Assembly (NCBI GenBank): GCA_017854255.1
Contig: JAFMIA010000016.1
Coordinates: 1-49,981, forward strand
DNA length: 49,981 nucleotides
From: Pseudomonadales bacterium
GTDB lineage: Bacteria > Pseudomonadota > Gammaproteobacteria > Pseudomonadales > Azotimanducaceae
Direction of reading: 5' to 3'
Shown: one piece after another, positions 1 through 9,326 of the stretch
Layout of the letters: every line of letters begins with the position of its first letter
Position numbering within the stretch: the first letter of the stretch is position 1
Program-made: the position numbers and the translations under genes
Notes under the pieces: generated by a model
Databases searched by the model: none
Told to the model about the DNA's origin: nothing
Seen by the model: only the letters and a program-made list of their open reading frames with translations

Positions 1-1564
1 CTTCATCCTGATATAAAAGTGTGAGAAATTCGTTGGTTTGGCCATCGATTTCTAGCGTGACCAACCCTTGGTAGCGTCCAACCCCATGCTCTAAATGCAC
101 AACTGGAGCGCCTTCCGATAGTTCGGTTAAGCTTCTAACGACCAGCTCTTCAGCTTGGTCGCGTTCTTTCTGCCGGCGCCGTGCCTGTAAAACGCGCTCG
201 CCGAACAGCTGCGGCTCTGAGATTTGGATCACGCGGTGCTCTGGCAGGTACATGGATCGGTCAACGGGTGCGTGGCTAATGCAGAGTGGGGCGTCAGAGG
301 TTAAAAAATCCAGCCAGGAACTCACCATTTTTGGGGCAAGGCCCGCGGTTCTCAGCAACTGATCAATCAGTTCTCGTCGGCCGGGCGTTTCGGCACTGAT
401 TAGGATGCGCGCGTCTTGCGTTGCAAGGTGCGTTCGCAACCGGTGAAACGGATCGGCCGCGCGATCTTCAATGCCAAGATCGGGCGCGGGCAGGGTGTCA
501 AAGGTGCGCGCACCTTTTCGAAAGGTTTCCAGTCGATCAAGACGAGGAAAGGCCTTTAACAATCCCATGAGTTCATCTTCAGCGAGGAGTAAAGCCTCGG
601 GCGGTAAGATCGGTCGCTCAAGGTCATAACGCAGACTCTCATAGCGGGATTTTGCCGTCTCCCAATAGCTCTGGATGGGATTGGCAATGGCTTCGGTGAT
701 CAGCAATAGATCCGCCGGTAGATAATTCAGGAGGGTTTCGGTTTCGGTATAAAATAGCGGCAGATAATACTCAATACCCGCCGGCGCTTGGCCCTCTGCG
801 ACGTCTTGGTACATTCGACAGTCTCGGGGATTGCCGCCAAATTGCTCGTGCCATTGATCTTGAAATAACCGGATGCCCTCTTTGGATAACGGAAACTCGC
901 GAGCGGGCAGGGTATCAATGGCGTCGGTGATCCCCGTCGACAGCTGGGTTTCTGGATCAAAGGTTCGTATGGACTCGATCTCATCGTCAAACAGTTCAAC
1001 CCGAAACGGATTTGCAGCCCCCATTGGAAATAGATCGAGCACCGAGCCCCGTACGGTGAACTCGCCGTGTTCAATCACCGTGTCGACGGCGCGATAGGCG
1101 CTAGCATGCAGTTGACGTCTTAACGTACTGAGGTCTAATCGTTGACCGGTTTGCAGCCGCAAATTATGGCCAAGTAAGAAGGCCCTGGGGGGTAATCTAA
1201 GGAGTAAAGTTGCGGCTGGCACAATGACCACAGCGCGATCAAGCGCTGCTCGACTGAGTAAGGCCAAACGATCCGATAAAATATCTTGATGCGGAGAGAA
1301 GCCGTCATAAATAAGGGTTTCATAGTCCGGAAAAATATCGATCGGGTAGGCGCCACCAGAGAAAAACGCCAGTTCCTGCTGAAGTCTCTGCGCACTTTGA
1401 GAATGCTCAGCGATGATTAGGATACATCGATTTTCAGCCAGGGCCGTTTCGTGAATGGCCAGCGCAAAAGCGGCGCCCTGCAGGCCATGCCACCGCCTAA
1501 CATCCTCCGGTTGCTTGGGGATGTCCTCGGCTTGGATCAGGAATTGGGTTGCTGGATCGATCAT
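1..1564 (-). CDS. mfd: Transcription-repair coupling factor Mfd, N-terminal half (partial, runs off the window)
   Basis: Mfd is the cytoplasmic ATP-dependent translocase that removes stalled RNA polymerase and recruits UvrA. The reading frame is open from the ATG at 1564 to the window edge, about 521 of a usual 1,150 residues. The visible part is the UvrB-like N-terminal module, with FPDYETLIYDGFSPHQD near residue 70, a family hallmark. The edge residues match the segment before the RNAP-interacting domain (NEFLTLLYQDE). The translocase motifs lie outside the window. The start is supported by the alignable N-terminus. It is divergent from the GAPDH-like gene, as I recall for Pseudomonas. Identity is firm; only completeness is unknown. 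Confidence 0.95.
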   Translation of the reverse strand, partial: MIDPATQFLIQAEDIPKQPEDVRRWHGLQGAAFALAIHETALAENRCILIIAEHSQSAQRLQQELAFFSGGAYPIDIFPDYETLIYDGFSPHQDILSDRLALLSRAALDRAVVIVPAATLLLRLPPRAFLLGHNLRLQTGQRLDLSTLRRQLHASAYRAVDTVIEHGEFTVRGSVLDLFPMGAANPFRVELFDDEIESIRTFDPETQLSTGITDAIDTLPAREFPLSKEGIRLFQDQWHEQFGGNPRDCRMYQDVAEGQAPAGIEYYLPLFYTETETLLNYLPADLLLITEAIANPIQSYWETAKSRYESLRYDLERPILPPEALLLAEDELMGLLKAFPRLDRLETFRKGARTFDTLPAPDLGIEDRAADPFHRLRTHLATQDARILISAETPGRRELIDQLLRTAGLAPKMVSSWLDFLTSDAPLCISHAPVDRSMYLPEHRVIQISEPQLFGERVLQARRRQKERDQAEELVVRSLTELSEGAPVVHLEHGVGRYQGLVTLEIDGQTNEFLTLLYQDE

Positions 1565-1664
1565 GAAGAAAAAGACGCAAATAAAATTGAGATTCCAGCG
1601 GGAGTTTACGCGAAGACGGTGGCTTGCGCTTACTCGCATAGCAATTTTATTCGCGGCGTGCGCT

Positions 1665-1696
1665 TTGATTGCGCCGAAGCGCTGAGTCCTTATAAT
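1665..1696 (+). promoter_or_regulatory. Candidate sigma70-type promoter for the GAPDH-like gene
   Basis: A perfect TATAAT lies at 1691-1696 in the divergent mfd/gap intergenic region. The best upstream hexamer is TTGATT at 1665-1670, but the 20-nt spacer is longer than the ideal 17. The -10 is convincing and the -35 is not. It would give a leader of roughly 165 nt. Confidence 0.35.
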
Positions 1697-1809
1697 GGCG
1701 GCTGAGCGACGAAAGGGGTCCTACGCAAGACCAAATGTAAGGACTCGTTTTAGGGCGCGCGCGCAGGTTGACCCAAAATGCGGAACCGTTTCTGAGCGGC
1801 AGTGCTCTA

Positions 1810-1847
1810 AAAATAAGATGTCAAAACAAGATCTCAAAATAAGACTC
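1810..1847 (+). repeat. Degenerate A-rich 13-bp tandem repeat in the gap leader
   Basis: Three consecutive units read approximately AAAATAAGATGTC, AAAACAAGATCTC and AAAATAAGACTC. They end just before the ribosome binding site of the GAPDH-like gene. The region is clearly A-rich compared with its surroundings. It could be an unstructured translation enhancer or a protein or RNA binding site; nothing proves either. Confidence 0.5.
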
Positions 1848-1870
1848 AAAGATAAATTTAGGAGATGACC

Positions 1871-3337
1871 GTGGCCAAACCCGGACTCGACGAAGTATTT
1901 TCCGATTGGAAACAGCGTGAAGCGTTGGCGGAAGCGATGATTCCTTTGATAGGACAGCTCTATCGCCGCAACGTGGTCATTTATATTCACGGCGTGCCCC
2001 TGTTCAATCAATCCGTCATCGAAATGATGAAAGCCCATCGCCGAGTTAGGCAGATTGAAAAGAACGAGCTGTCTGAGTTCGAAACCCATCCCATGATTGC
2101 CGTCTTGGCAACGCTAGACCTGTCACCTGCGCATATCGATATTGGTAAGTTGGCTGGGGCGTATATGGCTGACCCGCAAGGCCTGACGGTTTCGGATTAT
2201 GTGAAACAAGCTTGCGCCGAGATTATCGGGGTTGAAGCTCAAGTGACGCATGCTGCGAGGGATGTTGTGGTCTACGGCTTTGGGCGAATTGGCCGATTGG
2301 TCACACGGCTTTTGATCGAGAAAGCCGGCGGTGGTCAGAACCTGGTTCCCAAAGCGGTTGTTTTAAGGCCCCCTAAGGACCCGATAAAGGATTTAAGAAA
2401 GCGCGCGAGTCTGCTGCGCCGCGACTCGATTCACGGACCTTTTGCAGGCACGATTCGAGTTGATGCCGACAACCAAGTGCTCATTTGCAATGGTATGGCG
2501 ATCAAGTTTATTTATGCCTCTGATCCCAGCGATATTGACTATCCGGCGCATGGCATCCAGGACGCGCTGATTATTGACAGTACCGGGGTCTGGCGCGATG
2601 AGGCGGGCTTGTCACAACATTTGCTCAGCCCGGGTACCGCGAAAGTGCTACTCACGACGTCCGGTAAGGGTGCTGTGAAAAACATTGTGTCTGGTGTTAA
2701 TTCAAATTTAATTGAGGCAACCGATACACTCATTGGCGCCGCATCGTGTACGACCAACGCCATTGTCCCGGTATTAAAGGCGATTAATGATCGTTACACG
2801 ATTGAGCATGGACATATGGAAACCGTGCATGCCTACACAGATGATCAGAACCTCCATGACAATACGCATTCAAAGGAACGCCGCGGTCGCAGTGCGCCCC
2901 TGAATATGGTGTTGACCGAATCCAATGCCACGAGCTCGGTGGGCAAACTCCTGCCAGAACTCGCGGGTAAGTTAACGGGGAATTCTATTCGAGTCCCGGT
3001 GCCGAATGTCTCGATGGCCATTCTTAACTTAACGGTTGAGACCGCAACGACTCGTGAGGAGGTTAGCGACTATCTGCGGGATGTGTCCCTCAATTCATCG
3101 ATGCAACGGCAGATTGACTATACCGAGTCGAGCGAGGTGGTTTCGTCCGATTTTGTAGGCAATCGCCATGCAGGCATCATCGACTCCCACGCGACCATCG
3201 TGAATGGTCACCAAATGGTGCTGTACGTTTGGTATGACAATGAGTTTGGATATAGCTGTCAGGTTGTGCGTTGTGCCCAGAAAATGGCCGGTATCCGCTA
3301 TCCCTTGATCCCAGCGCAACCTGGAAGCGCAGAATAA
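1871..3337 (+). CDS. Glyceraldehyde-3-phosphate dehydrogenase with long N-terminal extension
   Basis: It catalyses the NAD(P)-dependent interconversion of glyceraldehyde 3-phosphate and 1,3-bisphosphoglycerate. About 130 residues precede the Rossmann motif VYGFGRIGR; the catalytic Cys sits in GAASCTTNAI and the C-terminus ends with the family WYDNEFGYSCQ. At about 488 residues it is longer than the classical ~335, and matches the extended gammaproteobacterial form found beside mfd in Pseudomonas. Start choice: the Shine-Dalgarno GGAG (1861-1864) directly abuts the ATG at 1865, leaving no spacer. The GTG at 1871 has a normal 6-nt spacing and is preferred. The role of the N-terminal extension is not visible from sequence. 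Confidence 0.9.
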   Translation: MAKPGLDEVFSDWKQREALAEAMIPLIGQLYRRNVVIYIHGVPLFNQSVIEMMKAHRRVRQIEKNELSEFETHPMIAVLATLDLSPAHIDIGKLAGAYMADPQGLTVSDYVKQACAEIIGVEAQVTHAARDVVVYGFGRIGRLVTRLLIEKAGGGQNLVPKAVVLRPPKDPIKDLRKRASLLRRDSIHGPFAGTIRVDADNQVLICNGMAIKFIYASDPSDIDYPAHGIQDALIIDSTGVWRDEAGLSQHLLSPGTAKVLLTTSGKGAVKNIVSGVNSNLIEATDTLIGAASCTTNAIVPVLKAINDRYTIEHGHMETVHAYTDDQNLHDNTHSKERRGRSAPLNMVLTESNATSSVGKLLPELAGKLTGNSIRVPVPNVSMAILNLTVETATTREEVSDYLRDVSLNSSMQRQIDYTESSEVVSSDFVGNRHAGIIDSHATIVNGHQMVLYVWYDNEFGYSCQVVRCAQKMAGIRYPLIPAQPGSAE

Positions 3338-3410
3338 CGGGTACTTCCAGGTCAGCGCGTTTCTTGGGTAGGCGCATAGACCGCTAGGGTAACGAGGGTC
3401 TTCATATCAA

Positions 3411-3430
3411 TCTGGCTGGCCTGAGCCAGA
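3411..3430 (+). terminator. Hairpin between the GAPDH-like gene and the GNAT gene
   Basis: Perfect 7-bp arms TCTGGCT and AGCCAGA enclose a 6-nt loop, about 75 nt past the gap stop codon. No T-tract follows, so it is at best a weak or factor-dependent terminator or an RNA 3'-end structure. Confidence 0.3.
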
Positions 3431-3544
3431 CCCACGAAAAGGTTTATTCAGCACGCCACTATGTTGGTCCGGCGCTTATGGATAGGCGCTTATGCATGGG
3501 TGCTGCCAAAATTCAACGAAAACACGGATGCCAAGGATACAAGT

Positions 3545-4141
3545 ATGTCCAAACTATCGCCCCCTGAAGTTCGCGTGGCAACGTTGCAAGAGCGCGATTG
3601 GGTGCTGTCGACCATTGAGGTTGCCTTCATCAATGACCCCGTGATGCGCTTTAGTTGGCCCCGTGCCAAGGAATACCTGACAGGCATTCGGCACGTTGCG
3701 AATGCCATGGGGGGGAAGGCCTTTGACCATGGGAGTGCTTATTTGGCGCCCGGATTCTCAGGCGTTGCTTTGTGGGTGCCGCCGGGGGTTCACCCCGATC
3801 TGGAACCGATTGGCGCTTTGATGGTGGAGACCGTTGACGCGGCGTTGCATGAAGACCTATTCGGTATGCTGGGCGAGATGGCGCAGTTTCACCCCCAGGA
3901 AGACCATTGGTATCTGGCGCAGATCGGCGTCGATCCGTTCTTTCAGGGCCAAGGAGTCGGCGCAGCTTTGATGAAGCATGCGTTGGCGCGCTGCGACACG
4001 GATGGCACGCCCTGTTATCTCGAAAGCTCGAACCCCCGTAATATCAGCCTGTATGAGCGCTTCGGGTTTGAGCGAGTGGGCGAGATTCAAGTGGGACGTT
4101 CACCCATAATGACGCCGATGATCCGACCCGCGCAGGGCTAG
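3545..4141 (+). CDS. GNAT family N-acetyltransferase
   Basis: A 198-residue cytoplasmic acetyl-CoA-dependent acetyltransferase of unknown substrate. The C-terminal half holds the GNAT core: strand 4 plus the CoA pyrophosphate-binding loop (IGVDPFFQGQGVGAALM, with the Q/RxxGxG/A pattern) and the closing SLYERFGFERVGE segment. The ATG at 3545 is chosen because AAGGA lies about 7 nt upstream. An in-frame start at 3461 exists but has no ribosome binding site and adds a non-conserved tail. It stands alone on the plus strand. The same frame stays open for 57 codons after the TAG stop (see findings). Confidence 0.85.
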   Translation: MSKLSPPEVRVATLQERDWVLSTIEVAFINDPVMRFSWPRAKEYLTGIRHVANAMGGKAFDHGSAYLAPGFSGVALWVPPGVHPDLEPIGALMVETVDAALHEDLFGMLGEMAQFHPQEDHWYLAQIGVDPFFQGQGVGAALMKHALARCDTDGTPCYLESSNPRNISLYERFGFERVGEIQVGRSPIMTPMIRPAQG

Positions 4142-4572
4142 GAAAAGTCCGTCGCGGCGGCTGAAAAGATTGCTCGCGGGTATCATGAACCACGTGTATT
4201 GGCGCAAAATCATCCGCCTTATCTAGATGGGCAGCCTACACCCGTCCAATTGGGAGCCAGCCTGTTTGGGTCGAAGGTTCTACGCATCATCGCATGCCCG
4301 GTTGAGGGCGCTTAGCCCCGAAAAATGGGTTCCGCGTCCACTCGGAGGTGACTTTTTGTTGTCATAATGCGACGAGGTCTTAAAGCGCTGATTCCGAGGT
4401 GGATTAATCAGATCCTAGTCTCTATAATTGCGGGCGCCAGAATGGCGACTTCGCTTGTCACAACCCGAAAATTAGCTGGGTTAAAGAACGCGGCAGAGGC
4501 TAGGCAATGAGAAGACGCTGATGCGCAATGGCTCAGTCTCAGCTTGATTGAAACAGTTCTGATAGGAAGGAC
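4142..4572. other. Intergenic region upstream of nqr, possible gene remnant
   Basis: No start-to-stop gene is supported. From 4142 to about 4312 the frame of the upstream GNAT gene remains open and reads protein-like (for example HPPYLDGQPTPVQLGASLFG) but has no start codon, so it may be a decayed coding remnant. The rest should contain the nqr promoter and leader. AT-rich -10-like elements occur at 4363-4368 (CATAAT) and 4423-4428 (TATAAT). Confidence 0.4.
4400..4428 (+). promoter_or_regulatory. Candidate promoter of the nqr operon
   Basis: A perfect TATAAT at 4423-4428 follows a weak -35 (TGGATT, 4400-4405) with a 17-nt spacer, about 145 nt upstream of nqrA. Only three of six -35 positions fit, so an activator or another promoter may be involved. 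Confidence 0.35.
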
Positions 4573-5916
4573 ATGATCAAAATTAAAAAAGGGCTCAACC
4601 TGCCCATCAGTGGTGCCCCCGAGCAGAGGATCGCGCAAGACTATCAGCCCAGCAAGGTTGCCATTCTCGGCGCGGATTTTCACGGTTTGAAGCCAACCTT
4701 GCAGGTTGCCGAAGGCGATCAGGTTCAAAAAGGCCAGGTGCTGTTTACCGACAAGAAAAACCAGCAAGTTCAGTACACCGCGCCCGCGTCAGGGGAAGTC
4801 GTGGCCATCAATCGGGGTGCGAAACGCGTTTTTGAATCGCTGGTGATCGCCGTAAATGATGCGCCGGCAGTACAGTTTGCTCAGCACGCACTGGCTGATT
4901 TATCCGGTTTAGCGCGTAGTCTTGTTGTTGAGCAGTTGGTTGCGTCCGGTGAGTGGACAGCACTGCGAACGCGGCCGTTTAATAAAGTGCCTGCACCCAA
5001 TACGGTCCCGCAAGCTATATTTGTCACGGCGATGGACAGTCGCCCCCATGCACCCAATGCGAATCTGGTGATTGCCGCAGACTCAGCAGCCTTCGATGCT
5101 GGCCTTGAAGTTGTGGCTCGACTCACCGAGGGCGCCACCTTTGTTTGTCTTGATGGCGAGGCGCCGGCGCCAAGCGTCGTGGGCACCGGAATTCGCATTG
5201 AGCGATTTGAAGGTCTTCATCCGGCCGGTCTGGTGGGCACTCATATTCATTATTTAGAACCCGTTCATGCCCTAAAAACGGTTTGGCACCTGCATTACCA
5301 GGACGTCATCGCGATCGGGCACCTGTTCTTGACAGGGGAAATCTACACCCAGCGCGTGATTTCCTTGGCAGGTCCAGCCGTCGCTAAACCACAATTGGTT
5401 AAAACAGTGCGCGGTGCGGCATTGCAGGCGCTGACAGAGGCCGCGTTAAAACCCGGTAACCACCGCGTGATTAGCGGCTCGGTATTGGATGGTCGTACGG
5501 CGGAAGGCTCAGAAGCGTTTGTTGGCCGATTCCACCTGCAAGTCGCGGTTCTGTCAGAAGGCACTGACCGAGAGTTCCTTGGGTTTGTTGCCCCGGGAAG
5601 CGATAAGTTTTCGATCACGCGGTTGTTTACAGCTTGGCTTCTCGGCAAGAAAGAATTCGATCTCACCACCAGCACGGGTGGGAGCGAACGCTCGATGATT
5701 CCGCTGGGGTCGTTCGAGCGGTTAGCCGCACTCGACATTTTGCCAACGCAACTCTTAAGAGCCTTGTTGGTCGATGATGTCGAGAGCAGTATCGAGTTGG
5801 GATGCCTTGAGCTCGATGAGGAAGATTTGGCCTTGTTCACCTTCGCGTGCCCTGGCAAGTATGAATACGGGCCATATCTGAGACAGATGCTGACCAAATT
5901 GGAAGCCGACGGGTAA
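4573..5916 (+). CDS. nqrA: Na+-translocating NADH:quinone reductase subunit A
   Basis: This is the large hydrophilic cytoplasmic subunit of the Na+-pumping respiratory complex that oxidises NADH and reduces ubiquinone. The protein has 447 residues, the normal family length, with the typical MIKIKKGLNLPISGAP N-terminus, a biotinyl/lipoyl-like fold (GDQVQKGQVLFTDKK) and no transmembrane segment. An AGGAAGG sits 2 nt before the ATG. It is first of six co-directional genes (A-F) with short spacers, an operon. The upstream neighbours (gap, mfd) recall the P. aeruginosa arrangement. Confidence 0.97.
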   Translation: MIKIKKGLNLPISGAPEQRIAQDYQPSKVAILGADFHGLKPTLQVAEGDQVQKGQVLFTDKKNQQVQYTAPASGEVVAINRGAKRVFESLVIAVNDAPAVQFAQHALADLSGLARSLVVEQLVASGEWTALRTRPFNKVPAPNTVPQAIFVTAMDSRPHAPNANLVIAADSAAFDAGLEVVARLTEGATFVCLDGEAPAPSVVGTGIRIERFEGLHPAGLVGTHIHYLEPVHALKTVWHLHYQDVIAIGHLFLTGEIYTQRVISLAGPAVAKPQLVKTVRGAALQALTEAALKPGNHRVISGSVLDGRTAEGSEAFVGRFHLQVAVLSEGTDREFLGFVAPGSDKFSITRLFTAWLLGKKEFDLTTSTGGSERSMIPLGSFERLAALDILPTQLLRALLVDDVESSIELGCLELDEEDLALFTFACPGKYEYGPYLRQMLTKLEADG

Positions 5917-5980
5917 ACACGCAATCAATTGCAATGCTCGCAAGTCTTGCGAGGGACACAGTTAAGAATAGGACGCTGGT

Positions 5981-7183
5981 ATGTCGCTAAGAACGTTTAT
6001 GGATGGCCTGGAGCCAAACTTCCACAAGGGTGGAAAGTACGAAAAGTATTACGCGATTTATGAAATGGTCGACACCATTTTTTACACGCCTGGTAAAACC
6101 ACGGTTGGCCAATCCCATGTTCGCGATGCGGTTGATATGAAGCGCGTGATGACGACCGTTTGGTGGTGCGCTTTCTTCCCGATGCTCGTTGGCATGTATA
6201 TGGTTGGGCATAACGCAACGGCTGCTATGCAAGAATTGGGTATTCCGGCCCTTGAAGGTTGGCGCGGCATGATCATATCCTTGATGGCAGGCTATGACCC
6301 GAACAGCCTGTGGGATTGTTTTGTCTATGGCGCAGTGTTTTATGTGCCCATTTACGCGGTGACGTTTGTTGTTGGTGGTTTGTGGGAAGTCTTGTTTGCC
6401 GTGAAACGGGGACACGAAGTCAACGAGGGCTTTTTTGTCACCAGCATCTTGTTCAGTCTCACGCTGCCCGCGACCATTCCTTTGTGGCAGGTTGCGATCG
6501 GCATTTCCTTTGGGGTGGTCGTCGGTAAAGAGATATTTGGCGGCACTGGTAAGAACTTCTTGAACCCGGCGCTCACGGGTCGCGCCTTTTTGTATTTTGC
6601 TTATCCCGCTCAAATCTCTGGCGACGCCGTTTGGACGGCTGTGGATGGTTACAGCGGCGCCACGGCGCTGAGTCTGGCCGCCGCAGGAGGGTTAGAAGGC
6701 GTGATGGCTTCTGGCATGACTTGGTGGGATGCTTTCTTAGGCAATATCCAAGGCTCGGTCGGAGAAGTCTCAACCCTTGCGATCTTTATCGGTGGCGCAG
6801 TTCTGCTCACGACAAGAGTTGCTTCTTGGCGCATTATGGCCGGCGTCTTCCTTGGCATGACGGCGACATCCTTGATGTTTAACTGGATTGGCTCGGATAC
6901 GAATCCGATGTTTGCCTTGCCCTGGCACTGGCATCTGGTGCTGGGCGGCTTTGCCTTTGGCATGGTCTATATGGCAACGGATCCCGTCTCGGCCGCGATG
7001 ACCAACACGGGCCGTTGGTGGTATGGGGCCTTGATCGGGGTGATGTGTGTCCTGATCCGCGTCGTGAATCCGGCTTTCCCGGAAGGCATGATGCTGGCGA
7101 TCTTGTTTGCCAACTTGTTTGCTCCCCTATTCGATTGGTCGGTCGTTAGGGCTAATGTCAGAAGGAGACTTGCGCGTGTCTGA
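5981..7183 (+). CDS. nqrB: Na+-translocating NADH:quinone reductase subunit B
   Basis: The main membrane subunit: about ten transmembrane helices, a covalently bound FMN, riboflavin, and a role in the Na+ channel and quinone site. The flavinylation motif SGAT is present, with the acceptor Thr at residue 228 ([10 protein letters not shown]). The [23 protein letters not shown] block is characteristic of the RnfD/NqrB family. Length 400 residues is near the usual ~410. Its stop codon overlaps the start region of nqrC by 8 nt, which suggests translational coupling. Confidence 0.97.
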   Translation: MSLRTFMDGLEPNFHKGGKYEKYYAIYEMVDTIFYTPGKTTVGQSHVRDAVDMKRVMTTVWWCAFFPMLVGMYMVGHNATAAMQELGIPALEGWRGMIISLMAGYDPNSLWDCFVYGAVFYVPIYAVTFVVGGLWEVLFAVKRGHEVNEGFFVTSILFSLTLPATIPLWQVAIGISFGVVVGKEIFGGTGKNFLNPALTGRAFLYFAYPAQISGDAVWTAVDGYSGATALSLAAAGGLEGVMASGMTWWDAFLGNIQGSVGEVSTLAIFIGGAVLLTTRVASWRIMAGVFLGMTATSLMFNWIGSDTNPMFALPWHWHLVLGGFAFGMVYMATDPVSAAMTNTGRWWYGALIGVMCVLIRVVNPAFPEGMMLAILFANLFAPLFDWSVVRANVRRRLARV

Positions 7184-8003
7184 AGAAAATACGTCTAGCA
7201 ATAAAGACTCTATCTCAAATGTGATTGTCATTGCCCTTGGGGTTTGTTTGTTTTGCGCGGTGGTGGTTGCGGGTTCGGCCGTGGCCTTGAAGGAACGCCG
7301 GGTTGAAAACAAGGCGCTCGATAAAAGCAAAAACGTTTTGATTGCAGCGGGCTTGTTCCAAGAGAATGTGACTCAGATGAGTGAGATCAATACCTTGTTC
7401 GAGCAGTTCGAGCAGCGGGTTGTTGATTTGCGCACCAAGCGACTGCTCACCGCCGATGAAGTCGCGGTTGTTGCTGCAGACAATCAGCTGAACTTTGGCC
7501 AGTATGATCAGCGTAAGGCAGCGAAAGATCCGAGTTTGTCGATGGCCCTAACGGATGCTCAGGACATGGCCTCAATTAATCGCCGCGAGCACTACGCACT
7601 GATTTATTTGCTGCGATCCGAGGTCGGAATCGACCGAATCATATTGCCGGTCCATGGCTATGGTCTTTGGTCAACCTTGTACGGGTTTATTGCCCTAGAA
7701 GGCGATGGCAATACGGTGTCGGGCATTACCTTTTACGAGCACGCAGAAACGGCTGGGCTGGGCGGTGAAGTTGATAACCCGACTTGGAAGGCCAAGTGGC
7801 AGGGCAAGAGAATCTATGATGATCAGGGTCAGGTGGCGATGCGCGTCATGAAGGGCAGTGTCGACCCCAGCAGTGCTGAAGCAGATTATCAGGTCGATGG
7901 CCTGAGCGGTGCAACGCTCACCAGTCGAGGCGTTGAAAATATGATTGGGTATTGGTTGGGTGATGAAGGTTACGGCCCAATCCTTAAAAACTTTAATGGT
8001 TAA
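7176..8003 (+). CDS. nqrC: Na+-translocating NADH:quinone reductase subunit C
   Basis: A membrane-anchored subunit with one N-terminal helix (about residues 15-35) and a periplasmic FMN-binding domain. The covalent FMN site is the SGAT motif near the C-terminus ([13 protein letters not shown], Thr247 counted from the chosen start). The GTG at 7176 is preferred because AAGGAG (7162-7167) lies 8 nt upstream. The ATG at 7155 would place that Shine-Dalgarno inside the gene. The resulting 275-residue protein starts [11 protein letters not shown] and is close to family length (~257). FMN attachment needs ApbE, which is not in this window. Confidence 0.95.
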   Translation: MSEENTSSNKDSISNVIVIALGVCLFCAVVVAGSAVALKERRVENKALDKSKNVLIAAGLFQENVTQMSEINTLFEQFEQRVVDLRTKRLLTADEVAVVAADNQLNFGQYDQRKAAKDPSLSMALTDAQDMASINRREHYALIYLLRSEVGIDRIILPVHGYGLWSTLYGFIALEGDGNTVSGITFYEHAETAGLGGEVDNPTWKAKWQGKRIYDDQGQVAMRVMKGSVDPSSAEADYQVDGLSGATLTSRGVENMIGYWLGDEGYGPILKNFNG

Positions 8004-8025
8004 GATCTGACGAACGGAAATCAGT

Positions 8026-8685
8026 ATGTCAAATGTAAAAGAAATTTTATTTGGGCCCCTTTTCAGCAACAACCCGATCGGTCTTCAGATTCTGGGTATT
8101 TGTTCGGCGCTGGCGGTGACCACCAAGATGAGCGTTGCGATCGTTATGTGTATTGCACTGACGGTGGTGACGGCCTTTTCGAATCTGTTTATCTCGATGA
8201 TTCGCAATCGGATTCCGTCGAGTATCCGGATCATCGTGCAGATGACGATTATTGCCTCCCTCGTCATTGTCGTGGATCAAGTTCTGGGCGCTGTTGCTTA
8301 TGATATCTCGAAGCAGCTCTCGGTCTTTGTGGGATTGATTATCACCAATTGTATTGTCATGGGGCGGGCCGAAGCCTTTGCCATGCAGAATCCGCCCGGG
8401 CTCAGTTTCTTAGACGGAATTGGCAATGGCTTGGGGTATAGCGTTGTGTTGATGAGTGTTGCGGCAATTCGAGAGTTGTTCGGATCAGGCAGCATGTTCG
8501 GGATTGAAATTCTGCCACTGGTCTCCCAAGGCGGCTGGTATACGCCGATGGGCATGATGCTATTGCCACCGAGCGCGTTCTTTATTATCGGTTTGCTGAT
8601 CTGGGCGCTGCGGGTTTGGCGCAAAGAGCAGGTGGAAGCGGCAGAATTTAAGATCGGTCCGCACACCGCGATGTCACACAGCTAG
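8026..8685 (+). CDS. nqrD: Na+-translocating NADH:quinone reductase subunit D
   Basis: A small integral membrane subunit with six helices, homologous to NqrE and in inverted topology to it. The two conserved cysteines that, with those of NqrE, hold the intramembrane iron centre are present: one in GICSALAV near residue 29 and one in [13 protein letters not shown] near residue 111. The 219-residue length is normal. It begins 23 nt after nqrC. Confidence 0.97.
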   Translation: MSNVKEILFGPLFSNNPIGLQILGICSALAVTTKMSVAIVMCIALTVVTAFSNLFISMIRNRIPSSIRIIVQMTIIASLVIVVDQVLGAVAYDISKQLSVFVGLIITNCIVMGRAEAFAMQNPPGLSFLDGIGNGLGYSVVLMSVAAIRELFGSGSMFGIEILPLVSQGGWYTPMGMMLLPPSAFFIIGLLIWALRVWRKEQVEAAEFKIGPHTAMSHS

Positions 8686-8696
8686 GGGCCTGGGAT

Positions 8697-9305
8697 ATGG
8701 AATATTATTTAAGTTTATTCGTCCGGGCGATATTCATTGAGAATATCGCGTTGGTGTTCTTCCTAGGGATGTGTACCTTTATCGCAATCTCTAAGAAGAT
8801 CGAAACGTCGTTAGGACTCGGGATCGCGGTCGTGGTTGTGCAAACCATTACGGTACCGGTCAATAATCTCATCTATCAGTTTCTGTTGGCCGATGGCGCC
8901 TTGGCTTGGGCTGGATTTCCCGAAGTTGACCTCAGCTTCTTAGGCTTACTCAGTTATATCGGCGTGATCGCTGCGATGGTGCAAATCCTCGAGATGTTCC
9001 TCGATAAATACGTGCCAGCACTCTATAACTCGTTAGGCGTGTTCTTGCCGCTGATTACTGTGAACTGCGCCATCCTTGGCGGTAGTCTGTTTATGGTCAA
9101 TCGTTCGTACAACTTCTCAGAAAGCATAGTGTACGGATTGGGATCCGGTGTCGGCTGGGCGATTGCGATAGTGGTTTTGGCGGGCATTCGCGAAAAGATG
9201 AAGTATAGCGATGTCCCAGAAGGCCTGAGAGGTCTTGGAATTACGTTTATCACTGTGGGTTTAATGTCGCTCGGCTTTATGTCGTTTGGCGGAATTTCCT
9301 TGTAA
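8697..9305 (+). CDS. nqrE: Na+-translocating NADH:quinone reductase subunit E
   Basis: An integral membrane partner of NqrD with six helices, 202 residues. It starts [20 protein letters not shown] as in characterised homologues. The conserved cysteines of the shared Fe centre are visible in [13 protein letters not shown] (near residue 26) and [13 protein letters not shown] (near residue 120). It is 11 nt from nqrD, in the same operon. Confidence 0.97.
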   Translation: MEYYLSLFVRAIFIENIALVFFLGMCTFIAISKKIETSLGLGIAVVVVQTITVPVNNLIYQFLLADGALAWAGFPEVDLSFLGLLSYIGVIAAMVQILEMFLDKYVPALYNSLGVFLPLITVNCAILGGSLFMVNRSYNFSESIVYGLGSGVGWAIAIVVLAGIREKMKYSDVPEGLRGLGITFITVGLMSLGFMSFGGISL

Positions 9306-9326
9306 GCAAAGGGTGTATTGCAGTTT

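Noticed and set aside
1563-1685. Small open frame opposite the mfd start, MKKKTQIKLRF..., with basic N-terminus and a hydrophobic segment
   Set aside because: It lies entirely in the mfd/gap promoter region, overlaps the mfd start codon, has no ribosome binding site and ends just before the TATAAT element. Chance openness is likelier than a small membrane protein.
3471-3494. GGCGCTTATG direct repeat, twice, 14 bp apart
   Set aside because: Ten-base repeat without symmetry, phasing or promoter context; probably chance in the leader before the GNAT gene.
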